Assembly (NCBI RefSeq): GCF_009932555.1
Contig: NZ_BLJO01000003.1
Span: 558,001 to 622,000 of the forward strand
From: Steroidobacter agaridevorans
GTDB lineage: Bacteria > Pseudomonadota > Gammaproteobacteria > Steroidobacterales > Steroidobacteraceae
Direction of reading: 5' to 3'
Length of the DNA stretch: 64,000 nt
A model generated the notes under the pieces. It did no database searches and was not told the DNA's origin. It saw only the letters and a list, made by a program, of their open reading frames with translations. The translations under genes were made by a program, and so were the position numbers. Below are positions 26,598-35,691 of the stretch, one piece after another; within the stretch, counting starts at the first letter, position 1, and each line of letters begins with the position of its first letter.

Positions 26598-26828
26598 ATG
26601 AGCAACACATACTTTGGGCTTCTTGCCGAGTTCGGCGAGGCGAATATTCCTCTCGACAAGGTCGCACCGAAGTACTTCGGACTTAGCTATCAAGAGGCGC
26701 GCCGCCGAGCACCGTCCAAGCTACTTCCGTGCAGAGCCTTTCGGCTGGGCGGGCAGAAGTCACCGTGGCTGATTAGCGCTGTGGACCTTGCTGAACTGAT
26801 TGATCGTCAGCGGCAGAAGGCCGGTTAG
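26598..26828 (+). CDS. PrtN-like (pyocin activator family) regulator
   Basis: 76 residues from ATG 26598. NTYFGLLAEFGEANIPLDKVAPKYFGLSYQEARRRAP and the end SAVDLAELIDRQRQKAG match the small PrtN family, first known as a pyocin gene activator and often found next to integrases, where it may act as an excisionase-type factor. Its stop overlaps the convergent integrase stop. Upstream in-frame extension to 26418 has no coding character. Confidence 0.75.
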   Translation: MSNTYFGLLAEFGEANIPLDKVAPKYFGLSYQEARRRAPSKLLPCRAFRLGGQKSPWLISAVDLAELIDRQRQKAG

Positions 26829-27937
26829 GCCGCACATGGGTTCGTTCCTGGCACGTCTTCGGTCAGGTGATCGGCATTAGAGGCGGGCTGTGGAATCTCG
26901 CGCACCTTCTCGGGCCGGAGATTGGTGTATCGCTTGAGCTCATTCCATGACTCGTGAAGAGTGAATTGGGCGACTTCATGGATTTGGTAGCCGCGCTCGA
27001 ACAGGCGACTAGTCGCCTCGTGGCGCAGGTCGTGGAAACGCAAATCCTTGATGCCAAGGACGTGGCAGGCTCGCGTAAAGGCCGCAGAAACGCTTCTGGG
27101 ATCGTAGGGGAAGATGTATTCGCTATTCTTGGGTTGGCGCACAACAATCGCCCAGGCTTCGGCTGTGAGCTTGAATCGACGATGGTTGCCTTCCTTGTGT
27201 CTCGGATGTTTGGCGTCGCGCACAAGCCCCGTGCGTCCGCGCTGGTCATTGTCGGCCCACTCGATGCGGCAGATTTCCGATTCTCGCCGGGCAGAGTGAA
27301 TCGCGAACCAGATGATATCTCTCATGGGAACCCGTGCACGCCCGTCTCGGCGGCTGAAGTAGTCGTCGAGCTTTACCAACTCTTGTGGCGTCGGCCGGCG
27401 TTCACGACGCCGACTCTTGCCAATCAGCCGCAGTTCGCGGCATGCGGTCCGCGCGTCATCGACGACTTCAGGGTGAACAGGCAATCCTTTGACGCTCTTT
27501 GCGGCTCGGAGCACCACGCCGATCCACGTGAGATCGTTTGAGATCGTCATCGGACCGGCACCTTTCGCCCGACGCGAGCGGACGTGATCGACGAGCGTTG
27601 CGGATTCCAGAAATATGGCGTCTACATCACCGATCGGGTGCTTCTCAAGAAATAGGAGTTGCGATTGCTTGCTCCGCTGCCACTTCGAGATGTGCTCAAA
27701 GCTGTCTATGTACCACCGGATCAGCTTGCTCAACTTGGTCGAAGGCTGCTGCGCGCGGGCGAGGGCGGTGGGGTTCTCCAGGGCGACCTCGCGATGCTTG
27801 GCCCAGCGTTCGGCAGCCGTTCGGTGCGTGAAGGTTTTGGCTTCTTGGTGAAGCATCTTCCCGCTGCGTCTGATCCGGACAATTGCCGTATAGCGCACAG
27901 AGCCGTCGGCCTGCTTTCTCAACTTGATATAGGGCAT
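26825..27937 (-). CDS. Tyrosine integrase of the island
   Basis: 370 residues from ATG 27937; 27961 is an alternative start. The catalytic domain shows the first arginine (SARRESEICRIEW), HDLRHEATSRLFERG with the H-x-x-R, a late HESW, and the tyrosine nucleophile in LKRYTNL. The N-terminal part has a DNA arm-binding domain (IKLRKQADGSVRYTAIVRIRRSGK). It should recombine the dusA att sites, whose right copy lies 180 bases upstream of this gene. The 18-base arm-like repeat is directly before its start. Confidence 0.88.
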   Translation of the reverse strand: MPYIKLRKQADGSVRYTAIVRIRRSGKMLHQEAKTFTHRTAAERWAKHREVALENPTALARAQQPSTKLSKLIRWYIDSFEHISKWQRSKQSQLLFLEKHPIGDVDAIFLESATLVDHVRSRRAKGAGPMTISNDLTWIGVVLRAAKSVKGLPVHPEVVDDARTACRELRLIGKSRRRERRPTPQELVKLDDYFSRRDGRARVPMRDIIWFAIHSARRESEICRIEWADNDQRGRTGLVRDAKHPRHKEGNHRRFKLTAEAWAIVVRQPKNSEYIFPYDPRSVSAAFTRACHVLGIKDLRFHDLRHEATSRLFERGYQIHEVAQFTLHESWNELKRYTNLRPEKVREIPQPASNADHLTEDVPGTNPCAA

Positions 27938-27968
27938 GGTAGGCTTACCTCGGGGCGACAAGCGTTTA

Positions 27969-27986
27969 TGTCGCCTTTTTGTCGCC
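27969..27986 (+). repeat. Right copy of the 18-base island-end repeat
   Basis: TGTCGCCTTTTTGTCGCC, identical to 14667-14684 and in the same orientation. A further GGCGACA lies just before it (27955-27961), giving three TGTCGCC-type units near the integrase start. Confidence 0.6.
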
Positions 27987-28117
27987 CCGGCAACTCAAAT
28001 ACTCCCCCGAATCCGCAGAAAATCCGCACTAACGCCGCGAATGGAAACCACTGGAAAAATAGGCATTTCGAACGAGATTTCCAGCCTCTCAAGGGCTCGG
28101 AAGGTGAGTGTAGCTCC

Positions 28118-28133
28118 AATGATGGATGGGATC
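28118..28133 (+). other. Putative right attachment site (attR)
   Basis: AATGATGGATGGGATC lies in a frame that reads RKVSVAPMMD, the dusA N-terminal peptide, as expected for the island-borne replacement 5' end. The frame then diverges (GIGSSR, stop) instead of continuing into dusA. Confidence 0.55.
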
Positions 28134-29269
28134 GGTAGTTCGCGTTAGTTGAGTAGAAACATTCGCTTACGACGTCGAAGAAAGCGGCGGGGACAATTTG
28201 GGGACAACGCGAAAGGCCAACAGAAAACAAAAAAATTCGCATCACACATCAACACTGTACCCCAGACTTTTTCGCGACACCATGCGACGAGATGCGACCG
28301 GTCGCGACGCTCCGGGCTGCGAAGCGGGCTCTCCCTTCCGGAGTTGCATCGAGGGAACATCAAAGCGGGGGATCAGCCGAAGAAGACGAAGGCTCGTGTA
28401 TCGATCTCGGTTTTCTGTATCGCGGAGTGCATCTGGTAAAGATCAGTATTTGCGGCGGTCATCCCGACGCGATCGTATCAGGGCCGCCTCCGGAACCAGA
28501 ACGCACTTGGCGCGTCGTCGTCGAGAAGGCTGACTGGAAGGCAAAAGCTCGAACATGACGCGCCTCGTCCTGAGTGCGCATCCAGGAAGGATGTTCCTTT
28601 TCAATAGCCGATGGATCAACTCGGTCGGACCTACAAGAGGCAGAGCGGCGACGACTTCTCGCTCCGCTTCGTGTAGCCCAGCGTGCACCGATCCATCCAG
28701 ACGGCTCCGGTGGGCATCCATACCACCAACACCTTCAATTCGTCGACCAACTCGCCGTGCGACGGCTCAGAGGTGTGACCTCGCCGTTGCTGTCGGTCGC
28801 GGCGCCGAATGAGCGGGCGTGGATCACTTGCAGGCATCACTGCCCTTATCTGCCGCCAGGCTCGAGTAGTCGTTCCCAAAGCAATACCAACTGCGCAATC
28901 AGCGGCAAGCCTACCAGCAGCAATACCGGGAATGTGACGCCGAGCCCACAGGCGAGATAGATCGACGGATCGGCGGTGGGAAGCGAAACTCGCACGAGAG
29001 GAGGCGCGTTGATGAAGGAGGCTGAACCGCAACAGCCCCTATCACGAAGATGCCGCCAGAAGAAAATCCGGCGAGTGTCGCAACCAACGTGCCGAGGAAT
29101 CCGCCCACCGCCGGGCATCGGGAGCGCAAAGCATATCGCACGCGCGGCCGTTACTCGCGAGCACTTGCTCGCTGACGCTGTCCTGAGGCCCCTTGCAAAC
29201 CGTAGCTCCGACCGGAGATGTAACGGTCCGGCGACGCGCGCAATGAATGAACGGAAAGCCCGACTCCAA
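28134..29269. other. Gene-poor stretch between island and alginate locus
   Basis: About 1.1 kb with no convincing intact gene. On the minus strand at roughly 28858-29150 there may be remains of a membrane protein in two frames (ACGLGVTFPVLLLVGLPLIAQLVLLWERLLEPG and FLGTLVATLAGFSSGGIFVIGAVAV), suggesting a frameshifted pseudogene. A GGGGACAATTTGGGGACAAC sequence at 28190-28209 resembles material often found near integrase genes. Nothing here continues dusA. Confidence 0.4.
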
Positions 29270-30022
29270 TCAGCCGCTTGATGACTGCAGGTACCGTTCG
29301 CGGCTTCGAGTTGCTTGGTGGCGAAGCTTCCTGAGCGCTTGCTCTTCAGTTACGTCGATCATTGAACCGAGCAGTCGCCTGAAATGGTTTTGCATCGCGC
29401 CGCGCGCCTTGTCCGGATTCCGGTTCTTCAATGCCTCGAGAATCTCAGCATGTTCGGTGCCGCGATCCCTGGCATCTTCCTCAGCGCAAATAGCTGCATG
29501 GACCTGGCGGATCTCGGGAATTTGAGTCCTCAGCTTCCACAGAGTTTCGATGACATAGCGAACCGCGGCGTTACCCGAGGCGGTGGCAATAGTCAGGTGG
29601 AACTCTCGATCGGCAAGCTGTGAATCTTCTTCGTCGGACGGATTCTTGCTGGACATGCGCTGGACCAACTCCTCCAGTCGCGCCAGGGTTTCCTCATCGA
29701 TGTGACGCGCCGCTAACGCGGCCGCTTCGGACTCGAACAACAAGCGGGCTTCGGTCAGCTCGAAGGGGCTGACTTGTGGAAGCGATGATTCTTCGCGCGC
29801 GGTTGTGCTGAGTACCCGGACACCGGAGCCTGACTTGATGCTGAGGTGACCAAGCGCCTGAAGTGCGATCTCCGCCTCCCTCACTGCAACACGACTTACA
29901 TCGAATTTCTCTGCGAGCTCTCGCTCGCCCGGCAGTTTGCTGCCGGGCGGGAATGCTCCGCTGGTGATCAGCTGCATGATCTGATTCGCAACCGAATGAT
30001 AGATCCGTTTGTCGTGAGCCAT
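29270..30022 (-). CDS. GntR/FadR-family regulator of the alginate operon
   Basis: 250 residues. An N-terminal GntR winged helix (IMQLITSGAFPPGSKLPGERELAEKFDVSRVAVREAEIALQALGHLSIKSGSGVRV) is followed by an FCD ligand domain with the metal-binding pattern (DREFHLTIATASGN, then HAEILEALKNRNPDKARGAMQNHFRR). It is divergent from the alginate operon 240 bases away, with a perfect TGGT...ACCA dyad between. FadR-type regulators of uronate genes bind uronate-derived acids; the ligand here is probably KDG, DEH or KDPG. Confidence 0.86.
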   Translation of the reverse strand: MAHDKRIYHSVANQIMQLITSGAFPPGSKLPGERELAEKFDVSRVAVREAEIALQALGHLSIKSGSGVRVLSTTAREESSLPQVSPFELTEARLLFESEAAALAARHIDEETLARLEELVQRMSSKNPSDEEDSQLADREFHLTIATASGNAAVRYVIETLWKLRTQIPEIRQVHAAICAEEDARDRGTEHAEILEALKNRNPDKARGAMQNHFRRLLGSMIDVTEEQALRKLRHQATRSRERYLQSSSG

Positions 30023-30142
30023 GTCGCGTCCGGTTCAGTAAGAATCGCCGAGCCTCTGGTATAGCAGAATAGTTGACAGGAATCCTCTGGATTTCAAGCA
30101 TTTCTCGTGAGTCAGCGGCTCTGCGAGAGAATCCTTGTTGAA

Positions 30143-30159
30143 AAGTGGTCCTACCACTT
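30143..30159. promoter_or_regulatory. GntR/FadR-type operator
   Basis: AAGTGGTCCTACCACTT is a perfect 7-base inverted repeat around a 3-base centre and contains the TGGT-N3-ACCA core bound by FadR-subfamily regulators. It lies between the divergent GntR gene and the TonB receptor; a possible -35 TTGACA (30185-30190) preceded by a half-site AGTGGT follows, so repression of the operon is likely. Confidence 0.65.
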
Positions 30160-30263
30160 GTAGATACCAAATTGAAGAAAGTGGTTGACATCAGGTGCAT
30201 ATCTGGCTCACCTTCCCGGTTACAACGCACTCATAAGACCGTTCATTCCAAGGGGGAACGACC

Positions 30264-33242
30264 GTGATCATCGACCGGGGTACTGCGAAGCTGGCGTTAT
30301 TTGCGTCTGGATTGACTGTGACAGTGGCCTGCTTCGGGCAGGGTCAGGAAGGCAACACGGCCTTGGAGGAAGTGGTCGTCACCGGCATCCGAAGTTCGCT
30401 TGCGACTGCGCTCGAGGAAAAGCAGGCGGCGGACAACCTGATCGAAGTGATCATGGCCGAAGACATCGGAAAACTGCCGGATCAGAATCTGGCGGAAGTT
30501 CTGGAGAACGTCACTGGCGTTCAGATTACCCGTGCCGCCGGCGTCGGAACCGGCGTGCAGATCCGAGGCACGAACGCAAACCGCATTGAGATAAATGGGG
30601 TCTCCACGGTGGGCTCCGGTGCAGGGCGCAGCGGTATCAACTTCGACGATGTTTCCTCGGCGATCATCTCCGCGGTGGAAGTGGTCAAAGCACCGGAAGC
30701 GAAGACGATCGAAGGGTCGGTGGGTGGGACGATCAACCTGAAGACCATACGTCCGCTCGAGCTGCGCGAGACATTGGGGTCGATCCGTGTCCAGGGGGAG
30801 AAGAGCGACCTTGCGGCCGACAGCGATCCGACACCGAGGGCTTCAGGCGCGTGGGGCGACAACTGGTCCACAGGCATCGGGCAAATCGGAGCTGTGATCA
30901 GTGGCAGTTACGCAGAATCGAATGTAACCGCATTCCGTCCTCGCGCGGATCGCGATGTGTTGTCATCGACGACGCAGAACGTCAATTCCACCGCCGCAGG
31001 TGACAACGTACCGTTCGATTTTCTGGCGGTCCAATTCCTGAACCAGGACTACGACAACTTCCGATACAAGACGAAAAACCTCGCGGGTTCGCTCGAATGG
31101 GCGCCGAACGACGAATTGAAGTTTGCCTTCGATGCGGTCATCAACCGGCAGGAGCGCAGGCAGGAGGGGTACCGGGTGCAGCTGTCGGGCGTGAACAGCG
31201 TGATTGGCACCGGATCGTACACCGGGTTTGAAACGATCGATTTCGGAACACTCGACAGCGAAATCGGCCGGCAGAATATCGGCACCATTCAGGCGGTCAA
31301 CCGCGGCATTCTTTATCCGCAGCAAACCGGCAACCTGGATCCGAACATGCGCACCTCGACCGACACGGCGTCCCGCGTGACGGACAGCGATGTCTTGCGG
31401 TTGGGCGGCGAGTGGGAGCGTGACAGATATTCAGTGACCGTCGAACTCTCCTCCGCATCCTCGGATTCGGACTTCCCCGGGATCACATCTACTCTGAACT
31501 TCATCAATCCGAATTCGGCAAGGGGGTCCAGAATCGACAATGGAGTGCCGGTCCAATTCGATCTAACGGGCGGTGCGCTGGCATTCGGGATTGCGCAAGG
31601 ACTGCCGACGACGCCAACGGTCGAGATGCTGCTGGATCCCGCGAACTATGTCCTGGCGCAATTCGATCAAACGGCGAGCAAGACCGAGAACAGTGAAGAC
31701 GCGTTTCGGACAGATTTTTCTTACCGCCTGGAACGTGCCGGCATTACCTCGATCGGCCTCGGCTATCGTTACAACGAGAGCTCGAGTCTCAGCGATGTCC
31801 GAAGCTCAAACTTTTCCATCGGATCCCTGGCGGACTCGCCGACGGGCGACATGTTCTCCGGTGTGCTCACCGCCGGCCCCGACAATTACAACGACGGCGA
31901 TGGTCGATCGCTTTATGTGGCCGATTTTTTGCAACTCAATCCAGCGATGGCATTCAGCGATATTCAAGGCATGGTGAATGGCCTGAATGCAGCCATTGCC
32001 GCCAACAACGCGGCCAATGGCAGGAACCAAGCGCTTATCGGCACGCCAACGTCCACCGCGGCCTCGTACTTCGACATTTCTGAGAAGACGCATGCGATGT
32101 ATGCGCAAGCGAATTTCAGCGTTGGGATCTTCCGAGGCAACCTCGGGCTTCGCTACCTGCAGACCGACATCAAGTCCCTGGGAAATTCAATCACCACCGT
32201 GGGCGGTGCGCCGGTGGTGACGCCGAGAACAGAGACGGGTGACTACGATTTCCTGCTGCCGCGACTCAACCTGGTCGCGAACGTACGAGACGACCTGATC
32301 ATCCGTACTGGCTGGGGAAAAGACATCCGTCGCCCTGATTTCAACGACCTGTCAACCTCGGTGGCATTCTCCAGCAGCGAAAACGCAGCCGTCGCGGTAG
32401 GCAATCCGGCGTTGCAACCCGAAGAGGTGACCTCGTTCGATCTGTCCGCCGAATGGTATTTCTCGCCCTCCAGCGTCGTGAGTCTGGGTGTCTTCCACAA
32501 GCGTCGCGACAATTTGTTCGTTACTCGAACGATTGATTCGCCAGTGGACGGGAATGGATATCGCGACCTCACGGCGCCTTGCGAGGCCGGCGGTATCTAC
32601 AACCCGATCGCGGTCCGCAATACCTACGCGCCTCCCTCGGAAGTCGGCAGACTCGGCATGTGTGTGCCGGCTGCGACGATCGTCAACGGTGCTGGCAGCA
32701 CGACGCAGGAGGGCGTTGAATTCGCCTTCCAGTACGATCTCTCGGGCTTCGAAGACAAGCTGGGCTGGGCGTCCGGGTTTGGTTTCATCACTAATTACAC
32801 GCATCAGGAATTTTCCGGCGGCGATACCTTCCAGTATCCATCGAGTCGTGCTGATCAAATCTTTACTTCGCTTGGATTCCCTGACGCCAGTCAACGCGCC
32901 ACGCTTCCCGACCTCTCCGAGGATGCCTACAACATCACGTTGTACTACGAAAAGTATGGCATCTCCTCCCGAGTGCGCTACACGTGGCGGTCGGATTACC
33001 GGACCACGGACTACGCGAGCTCTGGTGCCGCACTGTTTGGTTTCGATCATGTTCAGGCTGCTCGATCGCAGGTCAATGCCAGCATCAATTACGCAGTAAA
33101 TGATCATTTCGACGTCGGACTGGAAGCCATCAACCTGACGAAGGAAGACGCGCCTACCTATTGCGTCAATGATGGTGCGCTGCTGTGCTTCCAGGGAATT
33201 ACTGATCGTCGAATCACCATTGGTGCCAGCTACCGGTATTAG
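30264..33242 (+). CDS. TonB-dependent receptor of the alginate operon
   Basis: 992 residues from GTG 30264. A signal sequence is followed by the plug domain (EVVVTGIRSSLATALEEK...; AEDIGKLPDQNLAEVLENVTGVQITR; VQIRGTNANRIEINGV), then a 22-strand barrel ending in a terminal aromatic residue (IGASYRY). The opening TGIRSSLA/IGKLPDQN is characteristic of the large Caulobacter-type receptors for oligosaccharides. As the first gene of the alginate operon it should import alginate oligomers across the outer membrane. Confidence 0.9.
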   Translation: MIIDRGTAKLALFASGLTVTVACFGQGQEGNTALEEVVVTGIRSSLATALEEKQAADNLIEVIMAEDIGKLPDQNLAEVLENVTGVQITRAAGVGTGVQIRGTNANRIEINGVSTVGSGAGRSGINFDDVSSAIISAVEVVKAPEAKTIEGSVGGTINLKTIRPLELRETLGSIRVQGEKSDLAADSDPTPRASGAWGDNWSTGIGQIGAVISGSYAESNVTAFRPRADRDVLSSTTQNVNSTAAGDNVPFDFLAVQFLNQDYDNFRYKTKNLAGSLEWAPNDELKFAFDAVINRQERRQEGYRVQLSGVNSVIGTGSYTGFETIDFGTLDSEIGRQNIGTIQAVNRGILYPQQTGNLDPNMRTSTDTASRVTDSDVLRLGGEWERDRYSVTVELSSASSDSDFPGITSTLNFINPNSARGSRIDNGVPVQFDLTGGALAFGIAQGLPTTPTVEMLLDPANYVLAQFDQTASKTENSEDAFRTDFSYRLERAGITSIGLGYRYNESSSLSDVRSSNFSIGSLADSPTGDMFSGVLTAGPDNYNDGDGRSLYVADFLQLNPAMAFSDIQGMVNGLNAAIAANNAANGRNQALIGTPTSTAASYFDISEKTHAMYAQANFSVGIFRGNLGLRYLQTDIKSLGNSITTVGGAPVVTPRTETGDYDFLLPRLNLVANVRDDLIIRTGWGKDIRRPDFNDLSTSVAFSSSENAAVAVGNPALQPEEVTSFDLSAEWYFSPSSVVSLGVFHKRRDNLFVTRTIDSPVDGNGYRDLTAPCEAGGIYNPIAVRNTYAPPSEVGRLGMCVPAATIVNGAGSTTQEGVEFAFQYDLSGFEDKLGWASGFGFITNYTHQEFSGGDTFQYPSSRADQIFTSLGFPDASQRATLPDLSEDAYNITLYYEKYGISSRVRYTWRSDYRTTDYASSGAALFGFDHVQAARSQVNASINYAVNDHFDVGLEAINLTKEDAPTYCVNDGALLCFQGITDRRITIGASYRY

Positions 33243-33316
33243 GTCGTGACATCGATGGTGTCCGCTCGGGCTCCCGGCTCGATGCCGGGGTCTCGCTCCA
33301 CGACACTATCCAAGTT

Positions 33317-33350
33317 CCAGGCGACAACTTGACGTGGTGCCGTCGCCTGG
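33317..33350 (+). terminator. Intercistronic hairpin after the TonB receptor gene
   Basis: CCAGGCGAC (33317-33325) and GTCGCCTGG (33342-33350) form a perfect 9-base stem with a 16-base loop, between receptor and PL6 lyase. No T tract follows, so it more likely stabilises or partly terminates the message than ends it fully. Confidence 0.4.
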
Positions 33351-33411
33351 GAATTTGCGTTGGTCGCGAGCAGCACCGCTCGAATAGAACCGAACAGGGT
33401 GTAAAGCAAAG

Positions 33412-35691
33412 ATGCTCCGAATGGCTCGCATGCCGATTCTGTTGTTCCTGGTCGCTGGAGCGCTTTGCGTGCCCGCAGGTGCCGCCGAGGCGGGCGCTAC
33501 CATCCTGGTTCACGATCAGGAGGAGTACTCCAGAGCGACGGCCGATCTGAAGCCGGGCGACAGGGTGATCCTGGCCAACGGGGAATGGCGTGATTTCGAG
33601 ATGGTGTTTGCAGGACGCGGAACATCTGACGATCCGATCAGCCTGACTGCCGAGACGGCGGGCCAGGTCATCATTACCGGACAGTCCAACCTGAGAGTTT
33701 CGGGTTCGAACATTGTCGTGAGCGGGCTGGTGTTCAAGGATGGTTATTCGCCCACCGGCGAGGTGATCTCCTTCCGGACTTCGAAGACGGACCTGGCGAC
33801 CGACTCACGGGTGACTCAGGTCGTGATCGATCGTTTCAACCAACCCGACCGGCTGCAAACCGACTACTGGGTGGCGCTGAGCGGCAAGCGCAACCGCTTC
33901 GATCACAGCAGCCTGATCGGCAAGACCAACGCCGGAGTCACGCTCGCGGTGCTTCTCGATGAGGAGGGCAGTCGAGAAAATGGGCATAGGATCGATCACA
34001 ACTACTTCGGCCCGCGTCCAGTACTCGGATCGAATGGCGGCGAGACCATTCGCGTCGGCACCAGCGCCTATTCGATGTACGACTCCAAGAGCGTGATCGA
34101 GAACAACGTGTTCGATCGCTGCGATGGCGAGGTGGAAATCATCTCGATCAAATCGGGCGCAAACATCGTGCGTGGCAATCTCTTCCTCGAGTCTCGCGGT
34201 TCACTGACTTTGCGCCATGGCGACGGAAACCTCGTTGATCGCAACGTATTCCTCGGGAAGGGGGTGGAGCATACCGGCGGAATCCGCGTGATCAATCGGA
34301 ACCAGACAGTGCGGGGCAATTACCTGGAGGGAGTTGCAGGCGATGGATTCGCTAGCGCCCTGGCCATCATGAATGGTGTCCCGAACTCTCCCATCCACCG
34401 CTACGTGCAGGTACAGAACGCCCTGATCGAAAACAATACGATCGTCGACAGTGCGCGAATGAGCCTGGGTACGGGTGCGGATGCGGAACGCTCGGCAGCG
34501 CCGGTTGGCAGCAAGCTCAGGAATAATCTTTTCCTGTTCGACGGGCTCGGCAGTCGCATCCTGATTGAGTCGAGCATCTCCGGCATCGCGTTCTCTGGAA
34601 ACAGAATCGTTGCGCATCCGCCGCTTGCCGACATGCAGGGTGTGACCGAGCAGTCGGTGGCCACCACGAGGGCGAATAACGGCCTGTTGTATGCCGTTGA
34701 CCCCGCACTGGCCGACGTAGGCGCGCCCCGGAATCTCAAGCTGGCGTCAATCGATGACGTCGGTGCTCCCTGGTACCCCAAACCCAAGCGTGCCAGCACC
34801 TTCGGCGGTGGCTCGTCGATACAGGTGCCGCTCGGAGAAAACACCCTCGGCGAAGCGATCGGCCGCGCGAAAGAGGGCGACCGACTGCTGCTCGCGGAGG
34901 GCAGCTATCGGGTCGATCGGACTTTGGTGGTGAACAAATCGATTTCCATTGAAGGGGCGAGTGCGGCTCGCCGCAGCGTCATCCGTTTCAGTCGTCCATC
35001 GCTGTTCGAAATGGGCGTCGGTGGAAATCTTCGCCTGGTGCAGGTCGAGATCGACGGCAGTGAAGCGCCGGACGCCGTGGGCAATGCGGTGATTCGCACG
35101 TCCACTAAACCAATGCCCGCAGGCTTCGAGATCGAGCTCGACAAAGTCGACGTACGTGGACTGAGTGTCAACAAGGCATTCGACGTCATCACTCTCGGTA
35201 AGGGCTCGCTGGCGGATCGGATCACCATTGCGAACAGCCGCTTCCGTGACATCACGGGCGCGGTGGTCGCGGCCGACGCCGAGACGGACGACCTGGGGAG
35301 ATACAACGCAGACTACGTCACCATCAGGAAGTCGGAGTTCACGAACGTCGGGAATGCCATCGTCTCCCTGTATCGAGGCGGTACGGACGAGAGCACGTTC
35401 GGTCCGCACCTGCTATTCGAGGATAACCGGGTCGTTCGCTGTGGTCATGCCGAGCGGCGTGGTGAAGCGGCGACGCTCGCGCTGCACGGCGTGCAGCATG
35501 CGTTGATCGAGCGGTCCGTATTTGAAGGATCCGCACCGTTGCGTGTTGTGCAGACCACGGGCAATCCGGCGACCCTCATCTCTGGCAACACTTTCAAGAA
35601 CACACCACGTCCGATCCTGACGGAAAGCATCGCCAAAGGTCCGGTGCGGGTCACGATGCAACAAAACACATTCGATGGGAGCGGTCCGTGA
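33412..35691 (+). CDS. PL6 alginate lyase, two-domain type
   Basis: 759 residues with a signal peptide (PILLFLVAGALCVPAGAAEA) and two parallel beta-helix domains. The catalytic pair expected in PL6 is visible as K247 (ISIKSG) and R268 (LTLRHG); their 21-residue spacing equals that of the characterised lyase AlyGC, which has the same two-domain length. PL6 enzymes cut alginate, often poly-G, to unsaturated products. The second domain starts near 460 (GGGSSIQVPLGENTLGEAIGRAKEGD). The stop overlaps the PL17 start (GTGA). Confidence 0.9.
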   Translation: MLRMARMPILLFLVAGALCVPAGAAEAGATILVHDQEEYSRATADLKPGDRVILANGEWRDFEMVFAGRGTSDDPISLTAETAGQVIITGQSNLRVSGSNIVVSGLVFKDGYSPTGEVISFRTSKTDLATDSRVTQVVIDRFNQPDRLQTDYWVALSGKRNRFDHSSLIGKTNAGVTLAVLLDEEGSRENGHRIDHNYFGPRPVLGSNGGETIRVGTSAYSMYDSKSVIENNVFDRCDGEVEIISIKSGANIVRGNLFLESRGSLTLRHGDGNLVDRNVFLGKGVEHTGGIRVINRNQTVRGNYLEGVAGDGFASALAIMNGVPNSPIHRYVQVQNALIENNTIVDSARMSLGTGADAERSAAPVGSKLRNNLFLFDGLGSRILIESSISGIAFSGNRIVAHPPLADMQGVTEQSVATTRANNGLLYAVDPALADVGAPRNLKLASIDDVGAPWYPKPKRASTFGGGSSIQVPLGENTLGEAIGRAKEGDRLLLAEGSYRVDRTLVVNKSISIEGASAARRSVIRFSRPSLFEMGVGGNLRLVQVEIDGSEAPDAVGNAVIRTSTKPMPAGFEIELDKVDVRGLSVNKAFDVITLGKGSLADRITIANSRFRDITGAVVAADAETDDLGRYNADYVTIRKSEFTNVGNAIVSLYRGGTDESTFGPHLLFEDNRVVRCGHAERRGEAATLALHGVQHALIERSVFEGSAPLRVVQTTGNPATLISGNTFKNTPRPILTESIAKGPVRVTMQQNTFDGSGP

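Larger units (their letters stand above)
14597..28133. mobile_element. dusA-integrated genomic island with defence genes (about 13.5 kb)
   Basis: The left boundary is the att-like sequence GATGATGGATTGGATC (14597-14612) inside the dusA fragment; the right boundary is AATGATGGATGGGATC (28118-28133), also in frame with a VSVAPMMD peptide. A tyrosine integrase lies at the right end. Both ends carry the same exact 18-base sequence, likely integrase arm sites. The content (integrase, PrtN-like, MobC-like, excisionase-like, antitoxin remnants, defence operon, hypothetical genes) differs sharply from the metabolic genes outside. Boundaries were deduced by eye. Confidence 0.75.

Noticed and set aside
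28148-28560. Overlapping plus-strand frames after the right att site, considered as continuation of dusA
   Set aside because: None contains the dusA core motifs; the sequence after VSVAPMMD does not resume the enzyme.
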